This document shows, piece after piece, positions 22,365-31,617 of a stretch of DNA of 64,000 nucleotides. The position numbers were made by a program, and so were the translations under genes. The notes beneath the pieces were generated by a model that saw only the letters and a program-made list of their open reading frames with translations, ran no database searches and had not been told where the DNA came from. Position 1 is the stretch's first letter. Each line of letters starts with the position of its first letter. This DNA is from Candidatus Liberibacter solanacearum CLso-ZC1 (GTDB lineage: Bacteria; Pseudomonadota; Alphaproteobacteria; Rhizobiales; Rhizobiaceae): the NCBI RefSeq assembly GCF_000183665.1, contig NC_014774.1, positions 1,065,302 to 1,129,301 of the forward strand, written 5' to 3'.

Positions 22365-25085
22365 CTATTTTTCTATTTCATTTTTTAAAAAAGATACAAT
22401 GTTGGCAATAGATTGATCCACTTTATTACCATCTGGCCCACCAGATTGAGCCATATTAGGACGTCCACCACCTCCACTGCCACCCAATACCTTAGCAGCT
22501 AAACGAACAAGATTAATTGCATTAAAACGATCAATTAAATCTTGCGTAACTGCTATCACAACAGAAGCTTTTTTCTCTTTAGAAACACCAATAAGCATAA
22601 TGATTCCGGATTTTATTTTTTTTTGCAACATATCAATTAATCCCTTAAGTTCTTTGAAATCCGCATCAGGAATCACATGACTCATGAAATTAACATTTGC
22701 AATCGTATGACAAGACAAATCATCAACATTCAATTTTAATTTATGCTTAGCATTGATAAGATGAAGTTCACGACGCTCTTCCCAAATTTCTTCTACACGT
22801 TTGACAACATTACTTGGTTGTACTTTCAGAAAAGAAGCGAGTGATCTCACTTTTTCATCCTGCTCAACAAGATATGAACGGGCTCTTTGTCCAGAAACAG
22901 CCTCAATACGACGAATACCTGCACTGACCGCACTTTCAGAAACAATATGTACGAGCATAATTTCTCCTGTAGAAGAAACATGAGTTCCTCCACATAATTC
23001 AGAAGCATAAACTCTCCCATCGTCAGATTCTATGGAAACAACTCTTACTTTATCACTATATTTTTTCCCAAATAAAGCAGAGGATCCAGATGCTATGGCA
23101 TCATCTATATTCATAATTCTCGTTATAATAGAATAGTTTTGTGCAATAACATCATTAATATGATCTTGAATCAATTTTATCTCTTCTCTGGTTATTGGCT
23201 TTGAATGCACTATATCAAAACGCAATCTTTCAGGAATAATATGCGATCCCTTTTGAGAAACATGGGGACCTAGAATCGTACGTAATGCCGCATGCAACAA
23301 ATGTGTTGCCGAATGGTTAATACTCAGTTGCCGACGATCTTGGTAATTAATTGTAAGAATAATTGGCATCTCTGTTCGCAATACACCATGTTCAATGGTC
23401 GCATGATGAACAAATATTCCCCCTACTTTTTTTTGTACATCAGTAATCTGAAGGCTAACTCCCTCACCAACAGCAATACCCGTATCTCCTACTTGACCAC
23501 CTGATTCAGCATAAAAAGGCGTTTGATCAAAGAGCACTTCAACTTTTTGTCCTGCTCTTGCTACATCAACTATCGAATCTTGCAGCACAATAGCTTTGAC
23601 TATAGCTGGAATTCCTTGAGTAAAATCTACCGAAGGTTTTTGGGATAATGAATAATCACCTTTTTTTTCATCTCCCGCTATTACTTTCGAACCATGATGA
23701 ATATTGTAGCCTACAAACTGAGTAGTGCCGTATTTTTCCTTGAGAGAAAACCAAATTTTTTCTGTTATTTTCTCTCCTAAACCCAAACAATGGGATCGTG
23801 CCTTCGACCTTTGTTCTTCTAAAGATTGCTTAAAAGAAGCAACATCTACACCACCCAAGCCCCGTGCCCATAAAATATCTTGCATAATATCTAAAGGAAG
23901 ACCATGTGTATCATATAATTTAAAAGCAACACTTCCATCTAAAATCGCATTCTTTTCTAGAGAAGATGATACTTCATCAAGCAAATAAATTCCCTTATCC
24001 AATGTCTTGCTAAACCGCATATCTTCTACCTTGAGGGTTTCTTCAATAAGCAGCTGAGCTTGAATTAATTCAGGATATGCACTTCCCATTTCAGAACAAA
24101 GAACAGGGAAAAGACGCATCATAAGAGGGTCTTCATATCCCAATAATCGAGCATAACACATAGCACGACGCATAATACGCCGTAATACATATCCACGTCC
24201 TTCATTTGTGGGCAATATACCATCTGCAATAAGAAAAGAAGATGAACGAAGATGATCAACAATAACACGATGATTGATAATATCATCTCCCTTATATTTT
24301 ACTCCCGTTATTTGTTCGGAAGCTTGAATGAGGGTTTTAAAAAGATCTATATCATAATTATCCGTCTTCCCCTGCAAGACAGCCGATATGCGCTCTAATC
24401 CCATGCCAGTATCTATTGACATACTAGGCAAGATACAACGCTCTTTCTGGCTTTTCTGCTCAAATTGCATAAAAACGAGATTCCATATCTCAAGATAACG
24501 ATCTCCTGCTTCAGCAGATCCTGGCAATCCTCCTAGGAATCCCTCTCCCTGATCAAAGAAAATTTCAGAACAAGGACCACATGGACCAGTATCAGCCATT
24601 GACCAAAAATTATCTTTACCAGCAACACGAATAATTTTATTAGAGGGCAAACCAGAAATTTTTTTCCAAAGATTAAAAGCCTCCTCATCGCCATCATAAA
24701 CCGTTACAACAATTCGACGACAATCAATATCGAATTCCTTAGTCAGAAGTTCCCAAGCAAGTTTAATAGCTCTTTCTTTAAAATAATCACCAAAAGAAAA
24801 GTTACCTAACATTTCAAAAAAAGTATGGTGACGCGTAGTACGACCAACATTATCCAAATCATTATGTTTGCCACCGGCACGGACACACTTTTGTACCGTT
24901 GCCGCTGTCTTATAGGAACGTTTTTCCTGGCTTGTAAAAATATTTTTAAATTGAACCATACCCGCATTGGTAAACATTAATGTTGGATCATTATGCGGAA
25001 TAAGTGAAGAAGAATCTAAAATCTTGTGTTCTCTTTTTTGGAAAAAATCAAGAAATGTCTTCCGAATACTACCCAGATTTCTCAT
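22365..25085 (-). CDS. alaS: Alanyl-tRNA synthetase
   Basis: Charges tRNA-Ala and edits mischarged Ser/Gly. 906 aa, slightly longer than the usual 875-890. Seen: class II core with PTLMFTNAGMVQFKNIF, TGPCGPCSEI, GRGYVLRRIMRRA; the editing domain with zinc ligands HSATHLLH and CGGTH; and the C-Ala tail ending in GGSGGGGRPNMAQSGG. AAAGG 8 nt before the ATG. It follows recA by 86 nt, and a recA-alaS order is common in alphaproteobacteria. Confidence 0.97.
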   Translation of the reverse strand: MRNLGSIRKTFLDFFQKREHKILDSSSLIPHNDPTLMFTNAGMVQFKNIFTSQEKRSYKTAATVQKCVRAGGKHNDLDNVGRTTRHHTFFEMLGNFSFGDYFKERAIKLAWELLTKEFDIDCRRIVVTVYDGDEEAFNLWKKISGLPSNKIIRVAGKDNFWSMADTGPCGPCSEIFFDQGEGFLGGLPGSAEAGDRYLEIWNLVFMQFEQKSQKERCILPSMSIDTGMGLERISAVLQGKTDNYDIDLFKTLIQASEQITGVKYKGDDIINHRVIVDHLRSSSFLIADGILPTNEGRGYVLRRIMRRAMCYARLLGYEDPLMMRLFPVLCSEMGSAYPELIQAQLLIEETLKVEDMRFSKTLDKGIYLLDEVSSSLEKNAILDGSVAFKLYDTHGLPLDIMQDILWARGLGGVDVASFKQSLEEQRSKARSHCLGLGEKITEKIWFSLKEKYGTTQFVGYNIHHGSKVIAGDEKKGDYSLSQKPSVDFTQGIPAIVKAIVLQDSIVDVARAGQKVEVLFDQTPFYAESGGQVGDTGIAVGEGVSLQITDVQKKVGGIFVHHATIEHGVLRTEMPIILTINYQDRRQLSINHSATHLLHAALRTILGPHVSQKGSHIIPERLRFDIVHSKPITREEIKLIQDHINDVIAQNYSIITRIMNIDDAIASGSSALFGKKYSDKVRVVSIESDDGRVYASELCGGTHVSSTGEIMLVHIVSESAVSAGIRRIEAVSGQRARSYLVEQDEKVRSLASFLKVQPSNVVKRVEEIWEERRELHLINAKHKLKLNVDDLSCHTIANVNFMSHVIPDADFKELKGLIDMLQKKIKSGIIMLIGVSKEKKASVVIAVTQDLIDRFNAINLVRLAAKVLGGSGGGGRPNMAQSGGPDGNKVDQSIANIVSFLKNEIEK

Positions 25086-25171
25086 TGCAATAGCCTTTAA
25101 TTTCTATTGTAAAATCAAGCGCGTTCTACACACCAACTATACCGAATACTTATACAGTAAATACTACTCAT

Positions 25172-26218
25172 TTACTCAACATTAGCGTCATCCCTCGTAT
25201 TAATTGCAGGTTCCTGTAAAAGGATATCTGAAACTAATCCAGCATTTTGGCGTAATAAATTATCTATATCACTGGCCACTTCAACATTGTCTCGTAAAAA
25301 CACCTTGGCATTTTCACGCCCTTGACCTAAGCGTTGCCCCTTATATGAAAACCACGCTCCTGATTTATCAACGATAGAAGCCTTAACACCCAAGTCAATC
25401 AGTTCACCAACACGAGAAATGCCTTCTCCATACATGATGTCAAACTCCACTTGCTTGAACGGAGAAGCCATTTTGTTTTTAACAACTTTTACTCGCGTTT
25501 GGTTCCCAACAATCGCATCCTTTTCCTTAATAGCACCTATACGGCGAATATCTAATCGAATAGAAGCATAAAACTTCAGTGCATTTCCTCCTGTAGTAGT
25601 TTCGGGAGATCCAAACATAACTCCTATTTTCATCCTTATTTGGTTAATAAAAATAAGAATACAATTAGAACGAGAAATTGACCCAGTAAGCTTACGCAGT
25701 GCTTGACTCATCAAACGTGCTTGTAATCCAGGCAAACTTTCACCCATATCGCCCTCAATTTCAGCACGCGGAGTTAACGCAGCAACTGAATCTACAACAA
25801 TGATATCCACCGCTCCTGAACGCACCAGCATATCTGTTATTTCCAACGCTTGCTCACCCGTATCTGGTTGAGAAATGAGTAAATTCTTCAAATCAACTCC
25901 TAGTTTTCTCGCATAAACAGAATCCAGCGCATGCTCTGCATCCACAAAAGCACATGTTCCTCCTGCTTTCTGAGACTGAGCAATGGCATGAAGAGCTAAA
26001 GTCGTTTTTCCAGAACTTTCTGGACCATAAATTTCAACAATACGCCCTTTGGGAAAACCACCTATCCCCAAAGCAATATCCAACCCTAAAGAACCACTAG
26101 AAACAACTTCAACTCCTTCAGAAATACTACTTTGAGAGCCAAGCTGCATTATTGACCCTTTTCCATATAAACGTTCTATCTGCGATAATGCCGCATCCAA
26201 TGCCTTACTCTTATCCAC
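25172..26218 (-). CDS. recA: Recombinase RecA
   Basis: Strand-exchange ATPase for homologous recombination and SOS signalling. 348 aa. Seen: Walker A GPESSGKT (65-72), DAEHALD, Walker [20 protein letters not shown], and [22 protein letters not shown]. The start is GTG at 26218 with AAGGA 9 nt upstream. I see no GAAC-N7-GAAC type rhizobial SOS box in the 235 bp upstream, so LexA control is not evident. alaS follows on the same strand. Confidence 0.97.
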   Translation of the reverse strand: MDKSKALDAALSQIERLYGKGSIMQLGSQSSISEGVEVVSSGSLGLDIALGIGGFPKGRIVEIYGPESSGKTTLALHAIAQSQKAGGTCAFVDAEHALDSVYARKLGVDLKNLLISQPDTGEQALEITDMLVRSGAVDIIVVDSVAALTPRAEIEGDMGESLPGLQARLMSQALRKLTGSISRSNCILIFINQIRMKIGVMFGSPETTTGGNALKFYASIRLDIRRIGAIKEKDAIVGNQTRVKVVKNKMASPFKQVEFDIMYGEGISRVGELIDLGVKASIVDKSGAWFSYKGQRLGQGRENAKVFLRDNVEVASDIDNLLRQNAGLVSDILLQEPAINTRDDANVE

Positions 26219-26454
26219 AATATTTATTCCTTATTAATCCAAACTATTTTAGTTGATATTTTAATCCTTTAAAAAGGCAGTAAGACGAAGAAGACATATT
26301 AAAAATTATCTCTTGTCCAAGAAATACTAAGAAAATATTTCATATTCTAGGTATTTCCTACATTATTTTTCATTTACAATAAATCATCCCAACAATAGTA
26401 AATACACTGCCAATGCGTCTACATCTTATACTTAAAATAACGGTAATACCAATT

Positions 26455-27036
26455 TTAAGAAATATCAACGGCATGATAATGAGCATAAAGATCTGATTTT
26501 TTCAGAAGCTCTTCATGTTTTCCTTTTTCTACAATTACTTTATCATGCAATATAAAAACTGTATCTCCATTCTGAATAGTGGATAGTCGATGAGATGCAA
26601 AAATTGTCGTACGCCCCCGTCTCTTTGCACGCAACATTTCCCATATCTTCTTTTCATTTTTAATATCTAGTGCCGAACTCATCTCATCCAACAACAAAAT
26701 TGGTGCATCTTTCAAAATGGCACGCGCAATGGCGATACGCTGAATTTGACCCGCTGATAAATGTATTGCATCATCTCCTAAAATCGTATCGTATCCTTCT
26801 TCTAAACAGCTGATAAATTCATGCGCTTGCGAAGCTATCGCTGCATTCTGAACTTCTTCACGAGTCGCCTTAGGAAATCCTATAGCAATATTATCATGCA
26901 CAGATGCACTAATCACTAGTGGATTCTGTGGAACCCAAGCAATACACCGACGAATTTCTTTTAATGATACATTCCGAAGATCTATGCCATCTATTTCTAT
27001 AGATCCTGAACAAGGATTATAAAAACGCAATAACAA
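26455..27036 (-). pseudogene. ABC exporter, ATP-binding half downstream of frameshift
   Basis: Second half of a MsbA-like ABC exporter nucleotide-binding domain. Seen: Q-loop region CIAWVPQNPLVIS, signature LSAGQIQRIAIARAIL (LSAGQ for the usual LSGGQ), Walker B ILLLDEMSSALD and the H-loop FASHRLSTI. It lacks its own Walker A, which lies in the preceding frame. The reading frame enters this part only if a seven-T run at 27039-27045 is read two bases shorter (or one longer). Together with the preceding piece it would be one ~580-aa transporter. Confidence 0.85.
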
Positions 27037-28196
27037 AGAAAAAAACTAGTTTTCCCAGCACCAGAAAGCCCCACTAATGCTACTGTTTCCCCTGAACGTA
27101 CTGTGAAATCGATATTTTTTAAAATAGATTTTGCTGACTTTTTAGGATAGAAAAATGAAACATCTCGAAAAACAATACTTCCCAATACTGGAGAGGGAAG
27201 TGCTACAGATAGAGGTGGAGATGGAGTATCCAACTCATATGCCATCAAATCACGCAATCGTTTCAACGAAGCAATTGCTTGTGATATTCCTCCAACAAAT
27301 CCTGAAGCAGATCTTATTGATCCTAAAAAAGTAAAAGAATAGATTAAAAAATGAGTTAATTTTTCTTGTGACATTCCTTCGATAGACACACGATGCGCCC
27401 CCAATAACAATACCATAGAAATGCCACAAGATAGAAAAAAGATCGCGAAACATGTCATACATGCGCGAATGAGTACAGATTTCAGAAAATTTTTATATGT
27501 CTTTTCAGATTGTATGTTATAACTTTTTACACTTTCTTTTCCTGCATTAAAAGATTGTATAACCATCATAGATTTAATCATGTCAGAGAAAATATTTAAT
27601 AGTTTTTTTTCATCAAGATAAAGAGTATTAACTTTTTTACGTGAAAACTTCATGATAATAATAATCAAGATAATTGTTATGCATGCCACGCCTATAATGC
27701 TCAGTGAAAGATCTATGCTAATGAAAAACATCATATACATAGAGCCAAGGGCCATCAGCAAATTGCGCAACACAATCGACATGCTGATTCCTATCGTGGT
27801 TTTAATTCTCTCTGTATCCCTAACTAAGGTTGAAAAAATATCGCTATGGCTTCTTGAACTAAAAAAAGAAGGAGAAAAATTGATAAGCTTCGCAATAATA
27901 TCTCTTTGCATAAACAAAATCATGCGCTCTCCGAGCATTGTAGCACAATAATAACGCAAAGAACTCGCAATTGCCAAAAGCAAGAACATAAATACACACC
28001 AAAGATACGGCGCTATCCCTACTTTCTTTAACAGAACAGAAGTTATGATAGGAAGCCATAGCATAATACCTGAATAAAGAAAGATCGCTACCAATTCCCC
28101 TATTAAAAACCACCAACAATATCTAAGATACAACATCTGAAATCTAAATAATGAAAGGATATTTTTGGAATTCTTCTGTGCCATTTTATTTGCCAT
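26997..28196 (-). pseudogene. ABC exporter, membrane half and Walker A upstream of frameshift
   Basis: N-terminal part of a MsbA/HlyB-type exporter half-transporter: five to six hydrophobic segments (WWFLIGELVAIFLYSGIML, YLWCVFMFLLLAIASSL, FFISIDLSLSIIGVACITII, MTCFAIFFLSCGISMVLLL) then VFRDVSFFYPKKSAK and Walker A GLSGAGKT. Right after Walker A the frame runs into unrelated residues at a poly-T tract (27039-27045), and the true continuation is in another frame. Substrate unknown. The break could be a real null allele, polymerase slippage that still yields full-length protein, or a base-count error. Confidence 0.85.
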
Positions 28197-28346
28197 ATTA
28201 TATCAATAGACCACTACCGTTGGATTTTATGTTATGCTAATATGTTTGATCAGACATGTTGTGCTAAATTAAAGAAATCACTAATATCTAATTCTTATCT
28301 TGTTGGTCTACATTTAATTTAAAATCCTTCATCCTAGGAGAAAAAA

Positions 28347-28571
28347 ATGAAAAAAAACATTCATCCAAAAACTCACTTAATCACAGTCGTTATGACTGAT
28401 GGAACAGAATATCAAACCCGCACTACTTGGAAAGAAGAAGGAGCTGTCATGAAACTTGATATTGATCCTCTTTCACATTCCGCTTGGATTGGTGGAAAAC
28501 GAAAAATCACTGATCGCGGAGGACAAGTATCAAAATTCAAAAAACGTTTCTCTGGATTATCAATAGAGTAA
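28347..28571 (+). CDS. rpmE: 50S ribosomal protein L31
   Basis: 74 aa L31, a bridge protein between ribosomal subunits. Seen: [41 protein letters not shown]. Zinc-binding Cys residues are absent, as in other alphaproteobacterial forms. AGGAG lies 7 nt before the ATG. Opposite in direction to the ABC exporter, whose start is about 150 bp upstream. Confidence 0.96.
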   Translation: MKKNIHPKTHLITVVMTDGTEYQTRTTWKEEGAVMKLDIDPLSHSAWIGGKRKITDRGGQVSKFKKRFSGLSIE

Positions 28572-28659
28572 ATAATAATTTTTACAAATAATATTCCCCC
28601 ATTTACATATGGTTGATATAAACGATATCATCTATTACATTGAAATAAAAAATTTTTTA

Positions 28660-28690
28660 GCATTCCTTTTTATTAAATTTAAAGGAATGC
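28660..28690. repeat. Perfect 10-bp inverted repeat downstream of rpmE
   Basis: GCATTCCTTT, 11-nt AT-rich loop, AAAGGAATGC, about 90 nt after the rpmE stop. No T-run follows on the plus strand. On the minus strand the stem is followed by TAAAAAATTTTTTATTT, which is only a loose match to a terminator. It may end rpmE transcription in part or be an mRNA stabilising stem. Confidence 0.4.
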
Positions 28691-28868
28691 ACATGCAATA
28701 TAAAGGTCTCTCAGCGGAATAGATATTGCTATAACAGTAGTAGTATTTTCCTTGAAGAAATAGTTTTTCGCTCACTTGACATATTTGGTCAACAAATAAA
28801 AAAACCACATACTCAATCTGTTTTTTATTATCTAGCAATCTAGAAATCATTTGATGATAGCATCCCAT

Positions 28869-29172
28869 AGAAAATATTTATATCCATGCTTCCGCTGTTA
28901 AATAACAACTAGCAATCCAATCTCTTAGAAAATAACTCATAACAACCTATCGCGAAAATATTCTCCTAAATATTTTGAAAATTTTTTTTATAAAAAGATA
29001 TCCAATAATACTTTTCCACAGTTATTCCAGATCATTTACTTTTTTTATAAAACACTGATATAAATGCTCAAAAAATAAGAGAGAATTCTTGTGTTTCTAT
29101 TATTTTTTGAATATACAAGAGTCGTTGCAGCGTCCGTTCTTCTTATGGAATCTGTGCGCGGGCAACGAGTAT
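28869..29172. other. AT-rich spacer before tRNA-Glu
   Basis: No gene or clear structure seen. It contains the promoter of tRNA-Glu by position. A 77-codon minus frame overlapping its left side (28635-28868) has no ribosome site or recognisable character. Confidence 0.4.
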
Positions 29173-29247
29173 GCGCCCTTCGTCTATCGGTTAGGACGTC
29201 AGATTTTCATTCTGGAAAGAGGGGTTCGATTCCCCTAGGGCGTACCA
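29173..29247 (+). tRNA. tRNA-Glu (anticodon TTC)
   Basis: 75-nt cloverleaf: acceptor GCGCCCT with AGGGCGT, D arm with TCTATCGGTTAGGA, anticodon loop TTTTCAT (TTC), T loop GGTTCGATTCC, encoded CCA. It marks the left border of the phage/lipoprotein island. Confidence 0.98.
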
Positions 29248-29296
29248 CTAAAATTGTAAGATATTGATTTAGTAGAACTTTTTTATATAAGTTGGT

Positions 29297-29323
29297 CTTA
29301 CCTTTTAAGAAAGTGCGACTAAC
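29297..29323. repeat. Direct repeat, left copy (flank of lysozyme 3' end)
   Basis: CTTACCTTTTAAGAAAGTGCGACTAAC-type flank, just downstream of the lysozyme remnant. A near copy lies at 32260-32285 next to the second lysozyme fragment. The pair marks a duplication of a phage gene end. Confidence 0.6.
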
Positions 29324-29350
29324 GCTAGTAATTCATAATCATGTTTTTAT

Positions 29351-29773
29351 CTAATTTTTCAACAACAGCTCTGCTTCAACCTCTCCCCTCAATACCAATC
29401 CGTTGAGCTTTTTGCCACCAGCAAAAACCCATTTTCGTATTTCATGAGAAGCAGTAACCCAATCTTCAGCATCTACACATTTCCTTAAAGCGCTTGCCCG
29501 ATATCTTCCAATTCCAAAATTAAAAACAAAATCTCCAATAGCCGATATGCGGTTTTCACCAGCATGAATAAGAATCGGAGAAACGGTAAATACTTGGCTT
29601 AAGCACTTCGAAACATCCCATTTAAGAAGATCATCTGCTTGTTGTTCAGTTATGGCCAAGTTCTCAAAAACATCATTTCCAGTATGGCCATAACCGATAG
29701 TCCAAATGCCAGCAGAACATCGATAAGCTGTTAGGCGAAGTCCTGCAAATCTTTTGATTAAATCAAGAAGAGG
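29351..29773 (-). pseudogene. Phage endolysin (GH24 lysozyme) remnant
   Basis: Reads as a glycoside hydrolase family 24 phage lysozyme: IKRFAGLRLTAYRCSAGIW, TIGYGHTG, ITEQQADDLLKWDV, FNFGIGRYRASALRKCV, FAGGKKLNGLVLRGEVE. Open for 140 codons from 29773 but with no usable start codon before an internal TTG, so the N-terminus is lost. The catalytic Glu of the family FEGLRL motif is Ala (FAGLRL), which should abolish activity. It would lie in a lysis module together with the holin-like gene at 30970-31344. Confidence 0.8.
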
Positions 29774-29868
29774 TTACGAATAGATAAAAAATGCAATTTT
29801 CAATTACTAGACTATTTCACTCAGGTGTGTTGTAAAATATTTTTTTATTTTTAAAACCAAAGAGTTTA

Positions 29869-30351
29869 ATGATGATATCAAAAAAAATTGCATTGACTTC
29901 CATACTGTTGTCATCGTCTGTATGGTTAAATGGTTGTGATTTGTTAGAATCTGAATCTCATAACACTCCTGCGAAGATAGCTCAAATACCAATAGCAAAT
30001 ACTTCTTGTAGTAAAAGTACAGAAGAACTAATAATACCAAAAGAAGAAAATAAATCTGGTAGTGATAGTGGAAATACAAAACAAATACTGGTTAAATCTG
30101 ATAGCCAAATACTGTATGAAAAATGGAAAGAATCGAAACGAAAAGAGGACGAATTAAGTTCTAAAGATCTTGATCTAAAAATTAATTACGATTTTTTGTT
30201 GAATAAACATGGAGGCGACAAATCACACCCAGAGGTAAAAGAAGCAGACGCTAAAATTACCGAATTGTATCATGTGACTAAGCCAGTATGGAATGCGACG
30301 AATCAACTAAAGAGAGACTATAAGAATTTAACAGGCAGGGATCCTAAATAA
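29869..30351 (+). CDS. Hypothetical lipoprotein
   Basis: 160 aa, no family recognised. N-terminal lipoprotein signal: basic start (MMISKK), hydrophobic IALTSILLSSSVW, lipobox LNGC, so likely lipidated and exported. The rest is hydrophilic and charged (KWKESKRKEDELSSKDLDLK), probably helical, ending GRDPK. AGAG lies 4 nt before the ATG; a second in-frame ATG follows directly. After the stop comes the 15-nt motif shared with the next lipoprotein gene. Island location suggests a phage-carried cargo gene; a lysis spanin is another thought, without evidence. Confidence 0.7.
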   Translation: MMISKKIALTSILLSSSVWLNGCDLLESESHNTPAKIAQIPIANTSCSKSTEELIIPKEENKSGSDSGNTKQILVKSDSQILYEKWKESKRKEDELSSKDLDLKINYDFLLNKHGGDKSHPEVKEADAKITELYHVTKPVWNATNQLKRDYKNLTGRDPK

Positions 30352-30358
30352 CCGCTCA

Positions 30359-30373
30359 CCGCCTCTTCTGCAC
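30359..30373 (+). repeat. 15-nt motif after lipoprotein stop (copy 1)
   Basis: CCGCCTCTTCTGCAC, 7 nt after the TAA of the first lipoprotein gene. An identical 15-mer occurs at 30873-30887, right after the stop of the repeat-containing lipoprotein reading frame. It is GC-rich compared with the surroundings. Confidence 0.7.
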
Positions 30374-30427
30374 TACAAAGCCCTTAACCAAATCAATTAA
30401 AAGCTGCGGCAGGGTATTGACTCGCGG

Positions 30428-30498
30428 AATATATAGTTTTTAGATGATATTAATTTTGCATTAAATATATAGTTGTTAGCTGATATTAATTTGCATTA
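30428..30498 (+). repeat. Tandem duplication of ~36 bp upstream of the repeat lipoprotein
   Basis: Two copies, 30428-30463 and 30464-30498, sharing AATATATAGTT, a TAG, TGATATTAATTT and GCATTA, differing by two substitutions and one T. A third partial copy (ATGATATTAAA) follows. It lies immediately upstream of the lipoprotein start at 30533 and so may duplicate promoter elements. Confidence 0.7.
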
Positions 30499-30532
30499 AA
30501 TGATATTAAAATACGTATATATGGATAACAAT

Positions 30533-30879
30533 ATGAATATAAAAAAGCCAGGTTTAATTTCTATAGTTGCAATGCTATCAACAGCCGTTTCCTTAGGTGG
30601 TTGTAACGTTTCCTTCTTAGGTCCTTGTAACGGTTCCTCAGGTGGTTGTAATAAAACGAAACCTAAAGCAGCAGAATCGGCAGCTAAAGCAGCTGAAGTA
30701 GCTAAACCTAACCAGCTGACACACCTCCTAAAAAAGCTGGAGAAGCTACAACAGCTGAAGCACCTAAACCAGCTGGAGCAACTACAACAGCTGAAGCACC
30801 TAAACAAGCTGGAGCGGCTACAACAGCTGAAGCACCTAAACCAGAGCTGGGAGCAGCGGGAGCTAACTAACCCCGCCTC
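30533..30879 (+). pseudogene. Repeat-containing lipoprotein with frameshift
   Basis: Signal MNIKKPGLISIVAMLSTAVS with lipobox LGGC. After AAEVAKP the frame departs from the Ala/Pro-rich pattern. In the +1-shifted frame the pattern resumes as PADTPPKK followed by three 12-residue repeats (AGEATTAEAPKP and variants), then PELGAAGAN and TAA. In the unshifted frame the repeats read as Leu/Gln/His-rich (LEQLQQLKH), ending at 30928. The break lies near 30700-30712. The original protein was thus likely an Ala/Thr/Glu/Pro repeat lipoprotein of about 115 aa. If the shift is real, a chimeric tail is made instead. Confidence 0.65.
30736..30843 (+). repeat. Three tandem 36-bp repeats
   Basis: Units 30736-30771, 30772-30807 and 30808-30843, each starting GCTGGAG and containing CTACAACAGCTGAAGCACCT. 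Each encodes 12 residues of the Ala/Thr/Glu/Pro pattern in the repaired frame. Such repeats commonly vary in number among isolates. Confidence 0.85.
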
Positions 30880-30887
30880 TTCTGCAC
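30873..30887 (+). repeat. 15-nt motif after lipoprotein stop (copy 2)
   Basis: Identical to 30359-30373 and likewise right after a TAA (in the repaired repeat frame). This supports the repaired frame as the ancestral one. Confidence 0.7.
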
Positions 30888-30969
30888 AATTTTATCGGTG
30901 TACCAGAAACCAAGGATACAAGCGATAATCTCTTGTTCAAATGGGCTTAGGATCGAAAAGGGGCTTCTG

Positions 30970-31344
30970 TCAAAGATGCCCTCCTTTCACACTCCACCAG
31001 ACCAATAACGGATAAACAATAATCCAAAAAAGTGATGTCAAAGGACGAACAAAAGCGTTAAAGCCATCAATCCATTGTATGCCACTCTTGACCTTTTGGG
31101 CTTTTATTCTTGCTAATCTGATTAGCTGATCAGCTTTGAGTTCTTCAATCTCCAATTTAATATCTGCAAGATCTAGTTGAGTAGAGCTGTTAATCCGTGC
31201 CAACTCAAGTTTCATTTTATCATATTCTATCGATTGTTTTTGCATCAGATATTCTAATACACCATCAGCTATTTTCTCAAATACAGACGGGATAAACCGA
31301 AGAGCAAATCTAAAGACTTCCCCTACAAGAAACGACTGTATCAT
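30970..31344 (-). CDS. Phage holin-like membrane protein
   Basis: 124 aa. Begins MIQSFLVGEVFRFALRFIP (hydrophobic, possibly membrane-inserted), has a central charged helix (YDKMKLELARINSS, ADIKLEIEELKADQLIRLAR) and ends with FNAFVRPLTSLFWIIVYPLLVWWSVK, a transmembrane segment. This layout matches small phage proteins encoded beside endolysins, often annotated as holins. The start ATG overlaps the stop of the preceding broken membrane gene (ATGA), as in phage lysis cassettes. Function inferred from layout and context only. Confidence 0.6.
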   Translation of the reverse strand: MIQSFLVGEVFRFALRFIPSVFEKIADGVLEYLMQKQSIEYDKMKLELARINSSTQLDLADIKLEIEELKADQLIRLARIKAQKVKSGIQWIDGFNAFVRPLTSLFWIIVYPLLVWWSVKGGHL

Positions 31345-31617
31345 CCTTTAATCCAATTCTTGAGATTATAGAGTGCATAGATAATAGCGGAAAGAGAAGC
31401 GGTTATTGCACCGCTCGTTTTAATAAATGAAGCAAGACCTTTTGAAGTGTTGAGAATATTCAGAATTTCTTCTATACCTTTTTGTTGCTTCTCGTCCCTC
31501 GCCTCTGATGCTTTAAATTGCTCGTCAATATGATCAACCTTGATGGATAGGGTTTGTATTCAGTGGCTAAAGCATTAACGCTTGTTTCGTTGCATACTGT
31601 TCTTGCTTTTTAGTCAT
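31341..31617 (-). pseudogene. Broken small phage membrane protein
   Basis: The ATG at 31617 (MTKKQEQYATKQA) runs into a stop after 16 codons. A later frame reads VDHIDEQFKASEARDEKQQ, EEILNILNTSKGLASFIK and a transmembrane segment SGAITASLSAIIYALYNL, ending KNWIKG and TGA at 31341. The coiled segment plus a C-terminal membrane helix is typical of small phage proteins in lysis modules. At least one, probably two, frameshifts. Confidence 0.6.

Noticed and set aside
28635..28868. 77-codon minus-strand frame downstream of rpmE
   Set aside because: No ribosome-binding site, no recognisable composition or family, and it contains an inverted repeat. Likely chance in AT-rich DNA.
29807..30079. 90-codon minus-strand frame rich in Tyr and Leu
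   Set aside because: Antisense of the lipoprotein gene, no ribosome site.
30496..30807. 103-codon minus-strand Cys/Ser-rich frame
   Set aside because: It is the antisense of the tandem repeats, producing an artificial repetitive protein.
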